Translations under genes and position numbers: made by a program | Notes under the pieces: model-generated | Databases searched by the model: none | The model's input: only the letters and a program-made list of their open reading frames with translations | Told to the model about the DNA's origin: nothing | Assembly (NCBI GenBank): GCA_030248215.1 | Contig: JASANG010003934.1 | Coordinates: 1-64,000, forward strand | Length of the DNA stretch: 64,000 nt | Origin: Enoplolaimus lenunculus | Taxonomy: Eukaryota > Nematoda > Enoplea > Enoplida > Thoracostomopsidae | Direction of reading: 5' to 3' | In this document: piece after piece, positions 37,988 to 48,143 of the stretch | Layout of the letters: each line of letters begins with the position of its first letter | Position numbering within the stretch: position 1 is the first letter of the stretch

Positions 37988-38690
37988 TAGTGACCCGAAT
38001 AAGCAGGGGTAATAAGAGGGGAATCCCCATTTTGAGCCCAAATCAATAGGAGTCGGTATCCCTAATAAAGAGTCCTTAAGCGGTAGTGTCTAAACCTAGA
38101 GTCTATGAACGTCTATGTCTAAGTGCAATGCATAAATGACTAGTACCAAATAAAGTTAAGTTCGAAAGTTTAAAGCAAACTGTATTGACCCGAATAAGAG
38201 GGGGATGGGTAGTAAGAGGGGTCTCCAATTTGAGTCCGATTCAGTTGGAGTCCGTATCCGTTATAAGAGTCCGTAAGCGCATAGAGTCCCTAAACCCTAA
38301 TTAAAGTCCATAAATGACAATTATGCCTAATTGTAGCGCATAAATGACTCCAGGACCAAATAAATTGAGTTCGAAGCTTGAAAGCGTACATAAATTTTGA
38401 AAGTACATTCCTAAGTATAACCTTACATTATCGCTCAAGCTATTGACACAAGGCAAATAAACGTTTAATTCAACGGATAATTGCAGTACCGGATATATAT
38501 CTGTAATGAAGGGCGGCGGAGCGTGGGTTAAAAAATAACAGTCCGTAACCGAATAACAAGGGGGTTACCCTTTGGAGAGGCCAAATAAATATCAGTCCCC
38601 CTCTTATTCGGGTCACTACAGTACGTAGTTTTGAAAGTGCATTCCTAAGTATAACCTTGCATTATCGCTCAACTTTTTTATGCAAGACTT
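37988..38690 (+). mobile_element. Tc1/mariner-like MITE with a second copy inserted in it
   Basis: The outer copy starts CTATAGTGACCCGAATAAG at about 37988 and runs to TTCGAAAGTTTAAAGC at about 38176. It is then interrupted by a complete second member (38180-38621) and resumes as TACGTAGTTTTGAAAGTGCATTCC, exactly where the uninterrupted 27.0 kb copy reads CGTACTTAAGTTTTGAAAG. It then decays by about 38.69 kb, with its right end lost. Confidence 0.75.
38180..38621 (+). mobile_element. Inner Tc1/mariner-like MITE copy
   Basis: The ends are CTGTATTGACCCGAATAAG and CTTATTCGGGTCACTACAG, with TA on the right flank and AA, probably decayed TA, on the left. It is full length at 442 bp and collinear with the copies at 27.0 and 56.4 kb. 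It is younger than the copy it sits in. Confidence 0.8.
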
Positions 38691-39171
38691 CAGAAAACAT
38701 TTTCTACCGTCAGTTTAGTTCAGCGTGGCTTTACACAATTTTCGCGACCCAAATTTGTGTTCTTCAAGTTCCATGTTACAAAAGGAACCATCACTGTTAC
38801 TAAAAAGATTTGTAATTATATAACTAAAAGAGGTTTTATTCTTGATGAAGGCAGCTGCTTTTCCCTTCTCAAACGAGAAATATGGACCAGAGTGCAACTG
38901 GAGGTGAAAAATACCGGAGCCGTAGGTCAACAAAACTTGCCAGAATTTTCTGCGAAATTCCGAAAGAAGATTTTTTCTGGCAACTAAGCTAAAACACTTA
39001 AGCATTTCTTCTGAGTCGGGTTGCTGCCCAGTGAATCCCACGCATTCGAGAGGACCCTAACCAATATGCAGGATTTGGCGCTAAGGCCCTTAAGTCCCCG
39101 CCCCCGTAAGCAACGCAATACTGAGACAACTAAAATAGGGTAGTTTTGGACTGCTTTGTGGTATTAAAACA

Positions 39172-39577
39172 GGGGCGGATTCAGAAATTTCTGGTGGGAG
39201 GACACACAAGTTGAAATTGTTAAGTTTTGGCACGTGTTTATACATAGGGGCAACCCCTCTATAGCCAAATTTGACACTATTTATTCCCCCGCACTTGAGA
39301 AACTTGCTCGCAATGCCGTAGCAGACAGGGACTGGTGCTCCACCCAAACTCGCGATAGAAGCGCGCGAGATGTCAGACGCATTATAAAACTTGTCAGAGC
39401 GCATAGAAAATTAGTTATGCTGAGTTTCGGGTCGAAGCCCCTAAACAACTGTGAAATTTTGAGATATCGGAACAAAGTTTGCATTGTAAGTTAGATTTTA
39501 ACCCTAAGCAAAAATTGCATTCGCCAGCCGTTGGGGTTACACATCCCCCATCCCTCCCCCTGGATCCGCTTTTGAAT
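39172..39577. mobile_element. TIR element with CAGGGGCGGATTCAG-type ends
   Basis: The left end CAGGGGCGGATTCAGAAATT opposes the right end CCCCCTGGATCCGCTTTTG. The interior of about 370 bp has open frames but no transposase motif. CAGGGGCGGATCCAG ends are common on short non-autonomous DNA transposons in many animals. Superfamily is uncertain. Confidence 0.5.
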
Positions 39578-39947
39578 TAAAAGGAGTACCGCTTAGGTTT
39601 TAGGGGCGGTAGACTTCTCGTCCTTTCAAGTTGAAGATGTTGTTTAAACGAATGAGTGAATTGGATGTTCGACGGAGACTTTGTAAGTTTCTTTTAGAAT
39701 CTGAGTTTCTTTCTTACTTTGGGGAAACTACCAAAGTGTGTTGGTAATCATGGTGTTTTTAATCAATGATACCTTCAGGATTGTAATATTAGTATATATA
39801 AGCATAAGCATATTGCTAGACTAGGCGTCACTGTAAAGATAAGTTTATAACTACGCCTAAGCTTAAGTCTGCGCCTAGATCCAAAAAATTAATAGTCTAA
39901 ATCTTCCTTTTCTAATTTACCCAATAATACTGTATTTATTTTAATTC

Positions 39948-40351
39948 AGGCTTCGCCATCCTTCGTTACTGATATGTATCCGGTACTGCAATTATCCATT
40001 TAGTTAAACGTTTATTTTTTGTCGTTTATTAAAAGCTTGAGCGATAATGCAAGCAAGCTTATACTTAGGAATGTACTATGAAATCTTAAGTATGCTTTTA
40101 AGCTTCGAACTCAACTTTATTTGGCCCTAGAGTCATTTATGCACTGCTATTAGGGACAAATGACATTTATGGACTTTAATTAGGGTGTAAGGACTACCCT
40201 GTTATGGACTCTTATTAGGGATGCGGACTCCTATTGATTGGGGCTGAAAATGGGGCCCCCTCTTATTAGGGATATGGACTCCTATTGATTGGGACTCAAA
40301 ACGGGTACCCCCTTCTTTATTTCTCCCCTTTAATAATTCGGGTCACTACAG
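39948..40351 (-). mobile_element. Tc1/mariner-like MITE, truncated at one end
   Basis: The right end TAATAATTCGGGTCACTACAG is followed by TA (40352-40353). The interior matches the 27.0 kb copy on the opposite strand, including TTATTAGGGATGCGGACTCC and TTTATTTGGCCCTAGAGTC. The other terminal repeat is missing. A segment of about 38 bp near the right end is duplicated (TTATTAGGGAT..GGACTCCTATTGATTGGG twice). Confidence 0.75.
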
Positions 40352-40630
40352 TATTCACTGAAAAAATGTTTAGTATATTTAAGATTCTTATTAATACTTC
40401 GCCTGATCGTCATTCTACGCTAAAATTTCAATATTTCAAACATCTGACATTTATTGCTATAAGTATTGGTTCAAAATGAAATTGATGAACCGTTATAACG
40501 ATAATTCAATGAGAAATGACCACTATTTCACCCCTTTCACCATCGGCACACCTCGTTGAATTCTAATTTGAAACATATCCTTTGTTGTTTTATAGTAGCG
40601 AATGTTGCATAATTAACGATTTATTAACGT

Positions 40631-43568
40631 TTAAGCAAAAACCATATTTTCAAGCTTAAATAATATTTCACGCATTTCATGCAACATTGTCATTGCGACA
40701 TCTTCGAACAGAGTTTTATTTTGACTCAGTTCTGTGCTGTTTTTGTTGACTGATGTTACGTTGTCAAATTTTGATTTTTCCAATTCCAATTCTCGTTGTG
40801 TTTTATCGAGACGCAAATTCTTTGTCACTGAAATTTACCTTTTAAACGCCGTTCTGTTTCGATTTCAATTATTCTGACAAATTAAATTCGACAAAAAACA
40901 AAAACGAAAACAGTTTGTGTTGCCAACATTTATGCATAACTTGGTCAATGTTACTTTACGTGGCGTAATAGTAGATTAAGTGTATTCCTAAGCCTAAGCC
41001 TAAGCCTAAGCGTTGCAAAAATGTATTCCTAAGCCTAAGCCTAAGCGTTGCAAAAAGTGTGTTCCTAAGCCTAAGCCTAAACGTTGCAAGAATGTGTTCC
41101 TAAGCCTAAGCTTAAGCCTAAGCGTTGTAAAAATGTGTTTGCCTTCCTAAGCCTAAGACTAAGCAAAAAACGTAATCTAGAATCTAAACGTACTCTTTTA
41201 TAGACCCACCAGAAACCTGGACGCTCCTTAAAGTAACATGGGCCCATATCTTTATTCGTAAATAATTATTAGTATTTATTTCTGCCGAAATGGCTTATTC
41301 CAGACGTTATTTGAACACTTCGGCTGCTACAGCTTTTGTTACATCAATTCATTTCAAACCGTCTCTGTTTGTGCTTATTTAAAAAGCTTGCAAATATCAT
41401 TTTTCACTGAGGCAGAGTAATTCTAAAATTAATCAGTATCAGAGATGCTGTTTACGAAACTTTTGCTGCGGATGTGCATGGGACTCGAACCTACAACCAT
41501 ACGGATTGCTACTATTTTAACCACGCCGTTAGCGGATATATATTCACCAATCTACAAACATATTGGCCAATTTTGCTTTAAGGGACGTAATTGTAAATTA
41601 AGCGTATTCCTTAGCCTAAGCCTAAGCCCAAGCGTTGAAAAAATGAGTTCCTAAGCCTAAGCCTAAACCTAAAGCCAAAAACGTAATCTAGAATCTAAAC
41701 CTACTCTTTTTTGGACCCATCAGAAACCTGGACATCCCTTAAAGTAACATGGGCCAACATATTAAACAACTTACGTAGCGCCACGCGATGATGAATGGCT
41801 TTGTTGAGCGCCTTAATTATTGTGTACGATTGATTCGCCCATACAGAATTCGAACCTATAAAAATGTATAAGATTTTACGAGCCAAAACACATATCACCA
41901 GGGTACAAGTGGAGGTGTGACTCCGGCTCCGGCAGAACATCGGCTTCCGGCTCCGGCTGCAGTAAAATTTTTGCCGGAGGTTCCGGCAATTTTGGTGGTA
42001 AAATTTAGCATAATTTTGCAAAATTTATCAGTTAGCGAGTTTCGTTAGCGCAAAACTAAACATCTTAACAACGTATTGCAGATATTGGCTCAAATTTACT
42101 AATTAACTATCATTTTTACTACCTAATTTTGCCTCACCTCCTGCTTCGACTCCAGCTCTGGTATTTTTCACCTCCAGTTGTACCCTGCTTATCACCTTTA
42201 TTTTGCCTGTCAAAACACATTTCTAAGCTAATGCTTGCTTGCAGCCATGATATAACCGGGTATCCGTTTCCACTTCCGTTGAAAATCTACCACACTTATT
42301 TTGAATGTGAACATGATATTTCCATAGATTCTCAGCAGCCTTATCGTGAAGCTGGCCCATGTTAAGGGGCGTCCAGGTTTCTGATGGGACTGTAATATAG
42401 TAGGTTTAGATTCTAGATTACATTTTTTTGCTTAGGCTTAGGCTTAGGCTTAGGCTTAGGAATTCAATTTTGCAACGCTTAGACTTAGGCTTAGGAATAG
42501 GCTTAATCTATTGTTGTGCCCCTTAAAGTAACATTGGCCGTGAAGCTTTTCTCATCTTTAAAAATTTTAAGAATACTTATACCATATATATTTCCCTCTT
42601 TGCGGGCTCGTAATCAGATCGATGCCAGGGGGGACTAAGCTCACCTAGCAAAATTTCACCCCCTAGAAAGTTTCAACCTTGCTTATAAGACATCGAAATA
42701 CTTGTATACGCCTCCTGAAATTTCTTAGCTCCCTAGCAAGGTAAGCTGGCTACGGCTTTGGTCTCCTTGCATACGCTTCCGTCCACTATACCTGTAACGA
42801 TATCTGCTGGTAGGTTTTGTTGGCCGTGTTTGTCTGTCCGCTTTTGAGTATTAACATTTGGCAATTCTTGTCGTTGTGTTCGTTGAACAGCAAATGGAAC
42901 GTGGCTTACTTTATTCAATTTTTGACTATTCCTAACTCTAATCATTTGACGCTTGTTTCCAATAATTCGATCCGGAGCGGTCTCGTACAAAAAGCTTACA
43001 GTATCGTGTGGCAAGTTTCCTCGACTAACGTCGATTTTGGCGTTTAAGCTGTTATTCGGTGACCAATTCGAAGACGCAAGGCTGAACGGTTTTAAGCATT
43101 TCGATTCCCACTGATAGTATTCACAGTTGAATTCGCCAGGCCATTTGCGGCCTATACGGCCTAAATGCGGCTCACATTGATGACGTGCAGCTAAGCATAA
43201 GCTACGGCATGGTACTTGAATAATATCAAAACAACTATGATCCCGACATAACGGCATATGGTGACTGCATAAAAAGCGAACAAAATCTTGATTACAAGGA
43301 CCACCGATTTGTGATAGAGTAAACGGCGGTGGAGTAGACTCTGTGGACGTTTGGGACGAACTTAGACGGTGTCGATCAGCGAGGGCCCTGCGGACAGAAG
43401 GTGTTAATGTCATGTTTGCATAATGATTAATTGTTGTAGCAATTGCAGTTTGCGAACGCACGCCATAGTTGTTTGGAAGCGCTGTGTATGCAAAACGATC
43501 CCATAAATTGTGGCATAGTGGAATTGAAATTTTTTGGACTTGAGCTGATGTATTGACAAGCATGAAGA
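40631..43568 (-). CDS. Frizzled-type cysteine-rich domain protein, 3' three exons (5' end not found)
   Basis: Proposed exons, read on the minus strand: 43568-42792, 41855-41775, 40827-40631. All junctions are phase 1, with acceptors TTGATTTCAG, TTTTTATAG and AAATTTCAG and donors CAG-GTATAG and TAC-GTAAGT. Exon 1 encodes a Frizzled CRD: ISIPLC, LPNNYG, FVRFLCSHHMPLC, VPCRSLCLAARHQC, WPGEFNC. These domains bind Wnt ligands outside the cell. Oddities are that the usual first cysteine is Val, an extra Cys occurs in RDHSC, and a Ser/Thr/Pro-rich insert splits the domain between NHYANMT and GGPCNQ. The following exons give a charged, probably helical tail (TQRELELEKSKFD) ending in VFA-stop; no transmembrane bundle or netrin module is seen. 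No signal peptide is present, so an upstream exon is missing. Without splicing, exon 1 would read to a stop at 42733. The CRD is confident; the downstream exons are inference. Confidence 0.6.
40943..41244. mobile_element. TTAGGC-bearing MITE, 302 bp, long hexamer arrays
   Basis: The ends are GGTCAATGTTACTTTACG and CTTAAAGTAACATGGGCC. The flanks CATAACTT and CATATCTT match at 7 of 8. Inside are four blocks of two to four GCCTAA units separated by GTTGCAAAAATGTGTTCC-like spacers, then the AATCTAGAATCTAAACGTAC block and ACCCACCAGAAACCTGG. It lies in the last intron of the CRD gene. Confidence 0.85.
41470..41538 (-). repeat. tRNA-like sequence (SINE head or tRNA pseudogene)
   Basis: On the minus strand an A-box-like TAACGGCGTGG is followed about 40 bases later by a B box, GGTTCGAGTCC, the spacing of a tRNA gene. 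The acceptor stem does not pair, so it is not a functional tRNA. It may be the head of a tRNA-derived SINE; no tail was defined. It sits about 27 bp from the next MITE. Confidence 0.45.
41565..41755. mobile_element. TTAGGC-bearing MITE, 191 bp, with perfect 8-bp target duplication
   Basis: It is flanked by AACATATT on both sides (41557-41564 and 41756-41763). The ends are GGCCAATTTTGCTTTAAGGG and CCCTTAAAGTAACATGGGCC. The interior has CCTAAGCCTAAGCCCAAGCG followed by the family's AATCTAGAATCTAAACC block. It lies in the last intron of the CRD gene, about 20 bp from the proposed middle exon. Confidence 0.9.
41899..42187. mobile_element. hAT-like MITE, 289 bp (CTCCGG subfamily)
   Basis: The ends are CAGGGTACAAGTGGAGGTG and CACCTCCAGTTGTACCCTG, with flanks CATATCAC and CTTATCAC (7 of 8). 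Subterminal CTCCGGCTCCGGC motifs replace the CCGGAACCGG of the 12.69 kb element. A fragment of the same subfamily (AGAGTGCAACTGGAGGTG) lies at about 38.89 kb. Confidence 0.85.
42354..42539. mobile_element. TTAGGC-bearing MITE, reverse orientation, perfect 8-bp target duplication
   Basis: It is flanked by GTGAAGCT on both sides (42346-42353 and 42540-42547). The ends are GGCCCATGTTAAGGGGCG and CCCCTTAAAGTAACATTGGCC. The interior is GCTTAGGCTTAGG runs with the conserved AGATTCTAGATTACATTT block. It is in the proposed first intron of the CRD gene. Confidence 0.9.
42604..42760 (-). mobile_element. Element with GCCGTAGCCAG-type ends (copy 1)
   Basis: Read on the minus strand it begins AAGCCGTAGCCAGCTTACC and carries AGCTAAGAAATTTCAGGAGG and AAGCAAGGTTGAAACTTTCT. 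The second copy at 47115-47272 has the same phrases. The far end near 42.6 kb is close to GGCTCGTAATC. It overlaps the last codons that the CRD exon would use if its donor were skipped. It is probably a short non-autonomous DNA transposon. Confidence 0.5.
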
Positions 43569-43612
43569 CTGAAATCAATAACAGTTAAATGTGGCTGCAT
43601 CATATGGCTTTT

Positions 43613-43829
43613 GGCCCATGTTGCTTTAAGGGGCGTCCAGGTTTCCGGTGGGTCTACAAGAGTAGGTTTAGATTCTAGATTACATTTTTTGCTTAGGCTT
43701 AGGCTTAGGAATGCAAACGCATTTCTGCAACGCTTAGGCTTAGGCTTAGAAACTCGTTTTTGCAACGCTTAGGTTTAGGCTTAGAAATACGCTTAATCTA
43801 CTGTTACGCCCTTTAAAGTCACATTGGCC
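43613..43829. mobile_element. TTAGGC-bearing MITE, 217 bp
   Basis: The ends are GGCCCATGTTGCTTTAAGGG and CCCTTTAAAGTCACATTGGCC. It carries the conserved TTCCGGTGGGTCTACAAGAG and AGATTCTAGATTACATTT blocks and three GCTTAGG clusters with TTTGCAACGC spacers. It begins only about 45 bp upstream of the first recognised CRD exon. Confidence 0.85.
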
Positions 43830-44640
43830 TGCTTTTTGACAAATGTAAATTGTCAAAAATCAAATTTAAAATGAATGCGAACAATAATTGTATCATAAAA
43901 ATGCATGATGGATTCAAATGGTTAACTGAATACTTTTCGGTAACCAGATGGAGGTCAGGGTGCGCTCGCCCTCCGCCCCCAGGAAAACTTTAGGATAAGC
44001 CTCTTTTGCCGCTCCCCAAAATATTATAAAGACAGCTACGGGCCTGCATAGAAATGCTTACCATAGACAAACCAGCGAAATACGGACGTTAATAATTGCA
44101 TCAAAGCCATAACAGCGCGGCAGCGAAAAGCGGCGAATTTTTCGTAAAATAAACTCGAACTTTGATTTGTTTTAGCTAAACTGTCATATTAAATCTGAAA
44201 AATATGCCGATGTTATAGCTAACGTTTATTTTTATCCAGGTATTCGATACCATCAAATTTTGAGTTAGTCTACAAGTTTGTAATTAATGTCAGTTTAAGC
44301 TCCTAAACAATGAGCATCACAAAATATTTTTGTATAGCATTGCAAACGGGAAGAAACCTTTTCAGCTTAACACTGGGCATTGTCGTCCATAGCGCTCCTG
44401 TACCCCAAAATGGGTTAGCACCTCAAAAAATGACAAAATATTCAATTTTAGCAGTAACCTTTGAATTTATATATAGGGTCGATCTTTTACTCGCTCTACA
44501 ACAATCGATATGATGTATTGATTTAGGAAAATTTTAGTATTTCTATATTTGCAGGGATTTTTACATAAAGATTGAAGGAGGGAGACCCGCGTACGTTTGG
44601 CACAACCCTGTCACAGGGCATAACGACTCATTATGTAAAT
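43830..44640. other. Gap upstream of the CRD gene
   Basis: No exon is recognised, although the missing signal-peptide exon of the CRD gene should lie in this direction. Degraded C-rich repeat sequence lies at about 43.94-44.04 kb (CTCGCCCTCCGCCCCCAGG). Confidence 0.4.
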
Positions 44641-45190
44641 CAGGGTTGTTGGTCGGAAAAAATTACCGGAAAAAATGGGTTTTTCCGTTTTTCCATTTTT
44701 ATAATGGAAAATTATTAACCGATTCATTTATGTTTCAAACATTATACGGAATAAAATATTAATTTATAATCATCTTAGAAGCATAACTTCCTATGATACT
44801 TAGCTCAGACACTAAACTTTAGTAAAACAATTTGCCGTTTGCCTGTATAATCTTTTTGCGACGTTTGCATTTAAGTCTCGTAGAGCCATAGAATTTAAAT
44901 CACAGTTGTTTTTCCGGAAAAAATTTTGACCGGAAAAAAGGAATTTTTTTTCCATTATTTCCGAAAAAAATTGAAAAAATTGAAAAAATTCATTCTTCGT
45001 CTGAGTGCTCTGTTATCCCACCCTTAGCCGGCGTTTGTTTAAAAATGCTTGTATTTTGAAACTTTTTCCATATTTTAGCTTCTGATGACATCACCAGATC
45101 ATTCCAATCCCAAATGTGAATTTTTGATAAATTCGATTTTAAGACCATAAAGTTCAGCCCGTTGTGACCCAAAAAATTTTTACCCAAAAG
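44641..45190. mobile_element. hAT-like element fragments, head to head
   Basis: About 44641-44780 starts CAGGGTTGTTGGTCGGAAAA and matches the reversed right end of the 59.5-60.8 kb element. From about 44903, ACAGTTGTTTTTCCGG onward matches that element's left half, including TTATCCCACCCTTAG, GCTTCTGATGACAT and TTCAGC...GACCCAAAAAATTTTT. The left-half match lacks the GAGTCA element and so shows the empty site. Confidence 0.65.
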
Positions 45191-45797
45191 TTAACTAGTA
45201 TCGTATGATGTGCTCAAACCGAAATACGCTCAGCAAAATCCCAAATCCTGGATATGGTTATGATTTAAGATAAGTCTTTGCAGCAGGCACACAATATATA
45301 TTGGTAATAAATGGACGTTTGTAGTCAATGTATACAATAATTAAAATGTCAAGTTGACAAGTTTCTTAGTAGTCGAACTCAACAAATATTTTTTAAAATT
45401 TGCTAAAATATGAATATATAGTGTATTTAATTTATTTTTGTGTTTGTTACACCAATATACAAACACAGATACAAGCAGTCCGATTATGATAGAGATGAGT
45501 TGTTTTTTTTTGCTCAAAGTATCTTTGATCAAATTGCTGACAACACAATCTGACGATATTCTCAATGTGTACAAATTTAAATATTTTAAAATTAAATTTC
45601 ACAAATGCGAAACCAACATTTCATGAAATGTTCAAATCCGTGTATACTACGAGTTTGTCACTGATAATTTTAAGTTACAGTTTTACAGTACAGGGCAAAT
45701 AAAAACAAGATATCAGCAAAGGTGGACTTTTACTTAAAGAGTTACAAATTTTTAATGATGATATTTCGTTACACGAAGAGTTACTGTGACAAGTGTA
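45191..45797. other. AT-rich gap plus duplicated flank
   Basis: A minus-strand frame at about 45.34-45.57 kb has a hydrophobic stretch (LISIIIGLLVSVFVYW) but no ATG and no recognisable family. From about 45.68 kb to the GAGTCA element the sequence is the near-perfect inverse of 50.505-50.625 kb. Confidence 0.4.
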
Positions 45798-46006
45798 CGC
45801 TGCAAAAACTGGTGGGTCAAATTGACTTTCTCCGACATAGGCTCTACGGGACTACGCAAACTGAGTCAAATTCGAGTGCGCCAGAGTCAAACGTGCGACT
45901 AAGTGAGTCGAATTTGACTCTGGCGGAGTCGAATTTGACTCAGTTTGTGTAGTCCCGTAGAGCCTATTTCGGAGAGATTCAATTTGACTCACCATTTTTT
46001 GCAGTG
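45798..46006. mobile_element. GAGTCA near-palindromic MITE (copy a)
   Basis: The ends are CGCTGCAAAAACTGGTGGGT and TCACCATTTTTTGCAGTG, with TA on the left and TG on the right. The whole element is an imperfect inverted repeat built from AGTCAAATTGACT and GAGTCGAATTTGACTC motifs, with centre near 45.90 kb. It should fold into one long hairpin. It has no coding capacity. Confidence 0.8.
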
Positions 46007-46533
46007 TGCATAAACTTATTGTTATCCTGTAGTGCATGATGTACCAGCGCGCGTTGCGTTTTGGCCCGACTGCTCCGGGTATTTAGTAACTTTATTAGAA
46101 TAACCTAATGTGGAAATAATTATTAACCAAAGCATTTGATTGTACTCAATAACTCAGTTAATTTCTTTGTCGACATTAAATTTACTCTCTTTTGATAATT
46201 GGGACGGGTCAAATGCAACTCGCAACTCGCGCCGGATAAATGCTTTTTTGAACAGAACGAACCCTGTTGCCTATTCTTATTTAAAAAAGCAGAAATGCCA
46301 TAGAGTACCAATTTTCAACCCCATTCCACCTGCCGCATCCCTCAACAAATTATCCTGAAGGAATCTATGGGAATCTCCGCCAACCCTCCAGATTGGGTGA
46401 TTGCTTGCAGTCGGGTAAGTTATGATACAGGTAACATGATTATTTGTCATTTTGAAAGAAGAATGCACTGAAAGCTGTATAAAAACCAGTAATGTCGCTT
46501 AGTCATATCATTTACCATTTTGTTGATTCCATG
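46007..46533. other. Gap between MITEs
   Basis: Unique-looking AT-rich sequence. Short open frames have no recognisable domain and nothing else was seen. Confidence 0.4.
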
Positions 46534-46784
46534 GGCCAAAGTAAAGAACAGAGGCGGGACAGTTTTCTAAGGTTATTCCTACGTCTAAGCATAAAAATGA
46601 GCATATTCCTAAGCGTAAGCCTAAGCATAAAAATGAGCATATTCCTATGTGTAAGCCTAAGCGTAAGAATGAGCATGTTTCTAAGCCTAAGTCTAAGCCC
46701 AGCAAAAAAATTAGTCTCAAAGTTTAACCTTACTCTTTTCTTGTACCACAGAAAAACGTTCAGCCCCTGATCTTTGCATCGGCC
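46534..46784. mobile_element. TTAGGC-bearing MITE, second subfamily, 251 bp
   Basis: The ends are GGCCAAAGTAAAGAACAG and CCTGATCTTTGCATCGGCC, with flanks ATTCCATG and GTTCCTTG (6 of 8). The interior has four blocks of CCTAAG units spaced by CATAAAAATGAGCATATTC, then ATTAGTCTCAAAGTTTAACC. Confidence 0.75.
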
Positions 46785-47114
46785 GTTCCTTGTAACATTG
46801 TAACATTTTCGACAAGTTTTTGAAGAGTATAAAGCGTTGAACTAAAAATCTGAAAGTTACAAAACGACCATCCTTCCAAAAGAGAATCAGCCATCGGCAC
46901 CCTCTGCTTTCTCTGTACAGCTATCTTTTACGGCTCTTTTTGGTGAGAATGCTGCAAGGAACATCGCTTGTCAGAAGAAAGGAATTGTCTTCAACTATGA
47001 AACTTTAATCCCAAATAAAAAAGGTATGAAAAAACGCAACGTGCGCAGGGTAATTTAGGTTTGTACACAGAATTCGCCAAGTTGTACACACTTGTGGACA
47101 TTAATATACACTCA

Positions 47115-47272
47115 GGCTCGTAGCCAGCTCACCTAGCTAGGAGGGGCTAAAAAAATTTCAGAAGGTGCATTCTTGAATGAGTTACAAGCAAGGTTGAAAA
47201 CTTTCTCGGGAGCGGAATTTTCCAGGGGGGACTGAGCAAACCCTGGGGCTCCCCCTTTGGCTACGAACCCGT
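47115..47272 (+). mobile_element. Element with GCTCGTAGCCAG ends (copy 2)
   Basis: The ends AGGCTCGTAGCCAG and TGGCTACGAACCCGT are inverted repeats. The interior carries TTTCAGAAGGTGCATTCTTG, AAGCAAGGTTGAAAACTTTC and a GGGGGACTGAG stretch shared with 42604-42760 on the other strand. Confidence 0.6.
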
Positions 47273-47477
47273 ATATACTCTTTGAGATATCGAAGTATAC
47301 TGCTTGTCTTGAACAAAGGAACGAATAAAAATTTATTTAAATCGATTGTTGAGTTATGTCAGTTCAAGTTGCATTTGTTACTTATTTAACGCCCAAATTA
47401 CGCAGAACCATTTTGGAAAGAGAATTTAGAAAATGAAAAATGCTTAAAGGTGTCCAGTGATGTGTGGGTTAACCAAT

Positions 47478-47621
47478 GACCCATGTTACTTTAAGGGACG
47501 TCTAGGTCTCTGGTGGGACTGTAAAAGAGTTGGTTTAGATTCTAGACTACATTTGTTGCTTAGCCTATAGGCGTAGGAATACGCTTAATCTACTGTTACG
47601 CCCTTTAAAGTAACATTGGCC
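47478..47621. mobile_element. TTAGGC-family MITE, 144 bp, with the array nearly lost
   Basis: The ends are GACCCATGTTACTTTAAGGG and CCCTTTAAAGTAACATTGGCC, with flanks TAACCAAT and TAATCAAC (6 of 8). Only fragments of the hexamer array remain (TGCTTAGCCTATAGGCG). Confidence 0.8.
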
Positions 47622-47923
47622 TAATCAACATTGGATGTTAATAGGTCCAAATTGTTTCTCGTGATAACAGTTTTAGTTTAGGCTTTAGACTTCCGTAATT
47701 TAATTTGATTCGTAAACAAATGAACCTCAGATCACAACTTCTTGAAAATGACAAAAATATACAATAGTCGCCAATCATATATGACACGAAATTGAAAAAA
47801 ATTAGCTAAAAACGGGGATAAACTTAAACATCAAACCATTGGCTGCGATGTTTTTCGAATAGTTTCATTGGTCAAAAAACACTGCAACAACGTTAGCGCT
47901 GTCTGCCTAAGCATTAAGATTAA

Positions 47924-48087
47924 GGGTTGTGCTATACTTTTTTGACGTGCGGCGCCGTCCGGCGCCGTCCGTTTCCCGCACGGTACTGTCCGGCGACGTC
48001 AGTCACCGTGCAGAATCGTACGCAAATAACTCACCTACGATAACTTATGGTGACGGACGGTGCCGGACGTCAAGTATAGCGCAACCC
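47924..48087. mobile_element. GC-rich CGTCCG palindromic element, 164 bp (copy 1)
   Basis: The outer repeats GGGTTGTGCTATACTTTTTT and GTCAAGTATAGCGCAACCC are inverted, and the interior is full of GGCGCCGTCC and GACGGACGGTGCCGG. The composition contrasts sharply with the AT-rich surroundings. It should form a strong hairpin. No coding frame was seen. Confidence 0.7.
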
Positions 48088-48143
48088 GAAGCCATGCTTC
48101 GTTATGTAACAAAAGTCTAAGCATACGCAAACAAATGACACAG

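Noticed and set aside
41840-41866. B-box-like GGTTCGAATTC on the minus strand, first read as a tRNA-derived SINE
   Set aside because: No A box at the right distance, and the sequence fits better as the start of a phase-compatible coding exon (41775-41855) with a strong GTAAGT donor.
40943-43829. Interpretation of the TTAGGC arrays as a chromosome end or telomere fusion
   Set aside because: The arrays are short, occur in both orientations, lie between host exons and sit within target-duplicated inverted-repeat elements.
45341-45574. Minus-strand frame with a hydrophobic segment as the missing signal-peptide exon of the CRD gene
   Set aside because: It has no ATG, and its possible donor does not give a convincing signal peptide joined in phase.
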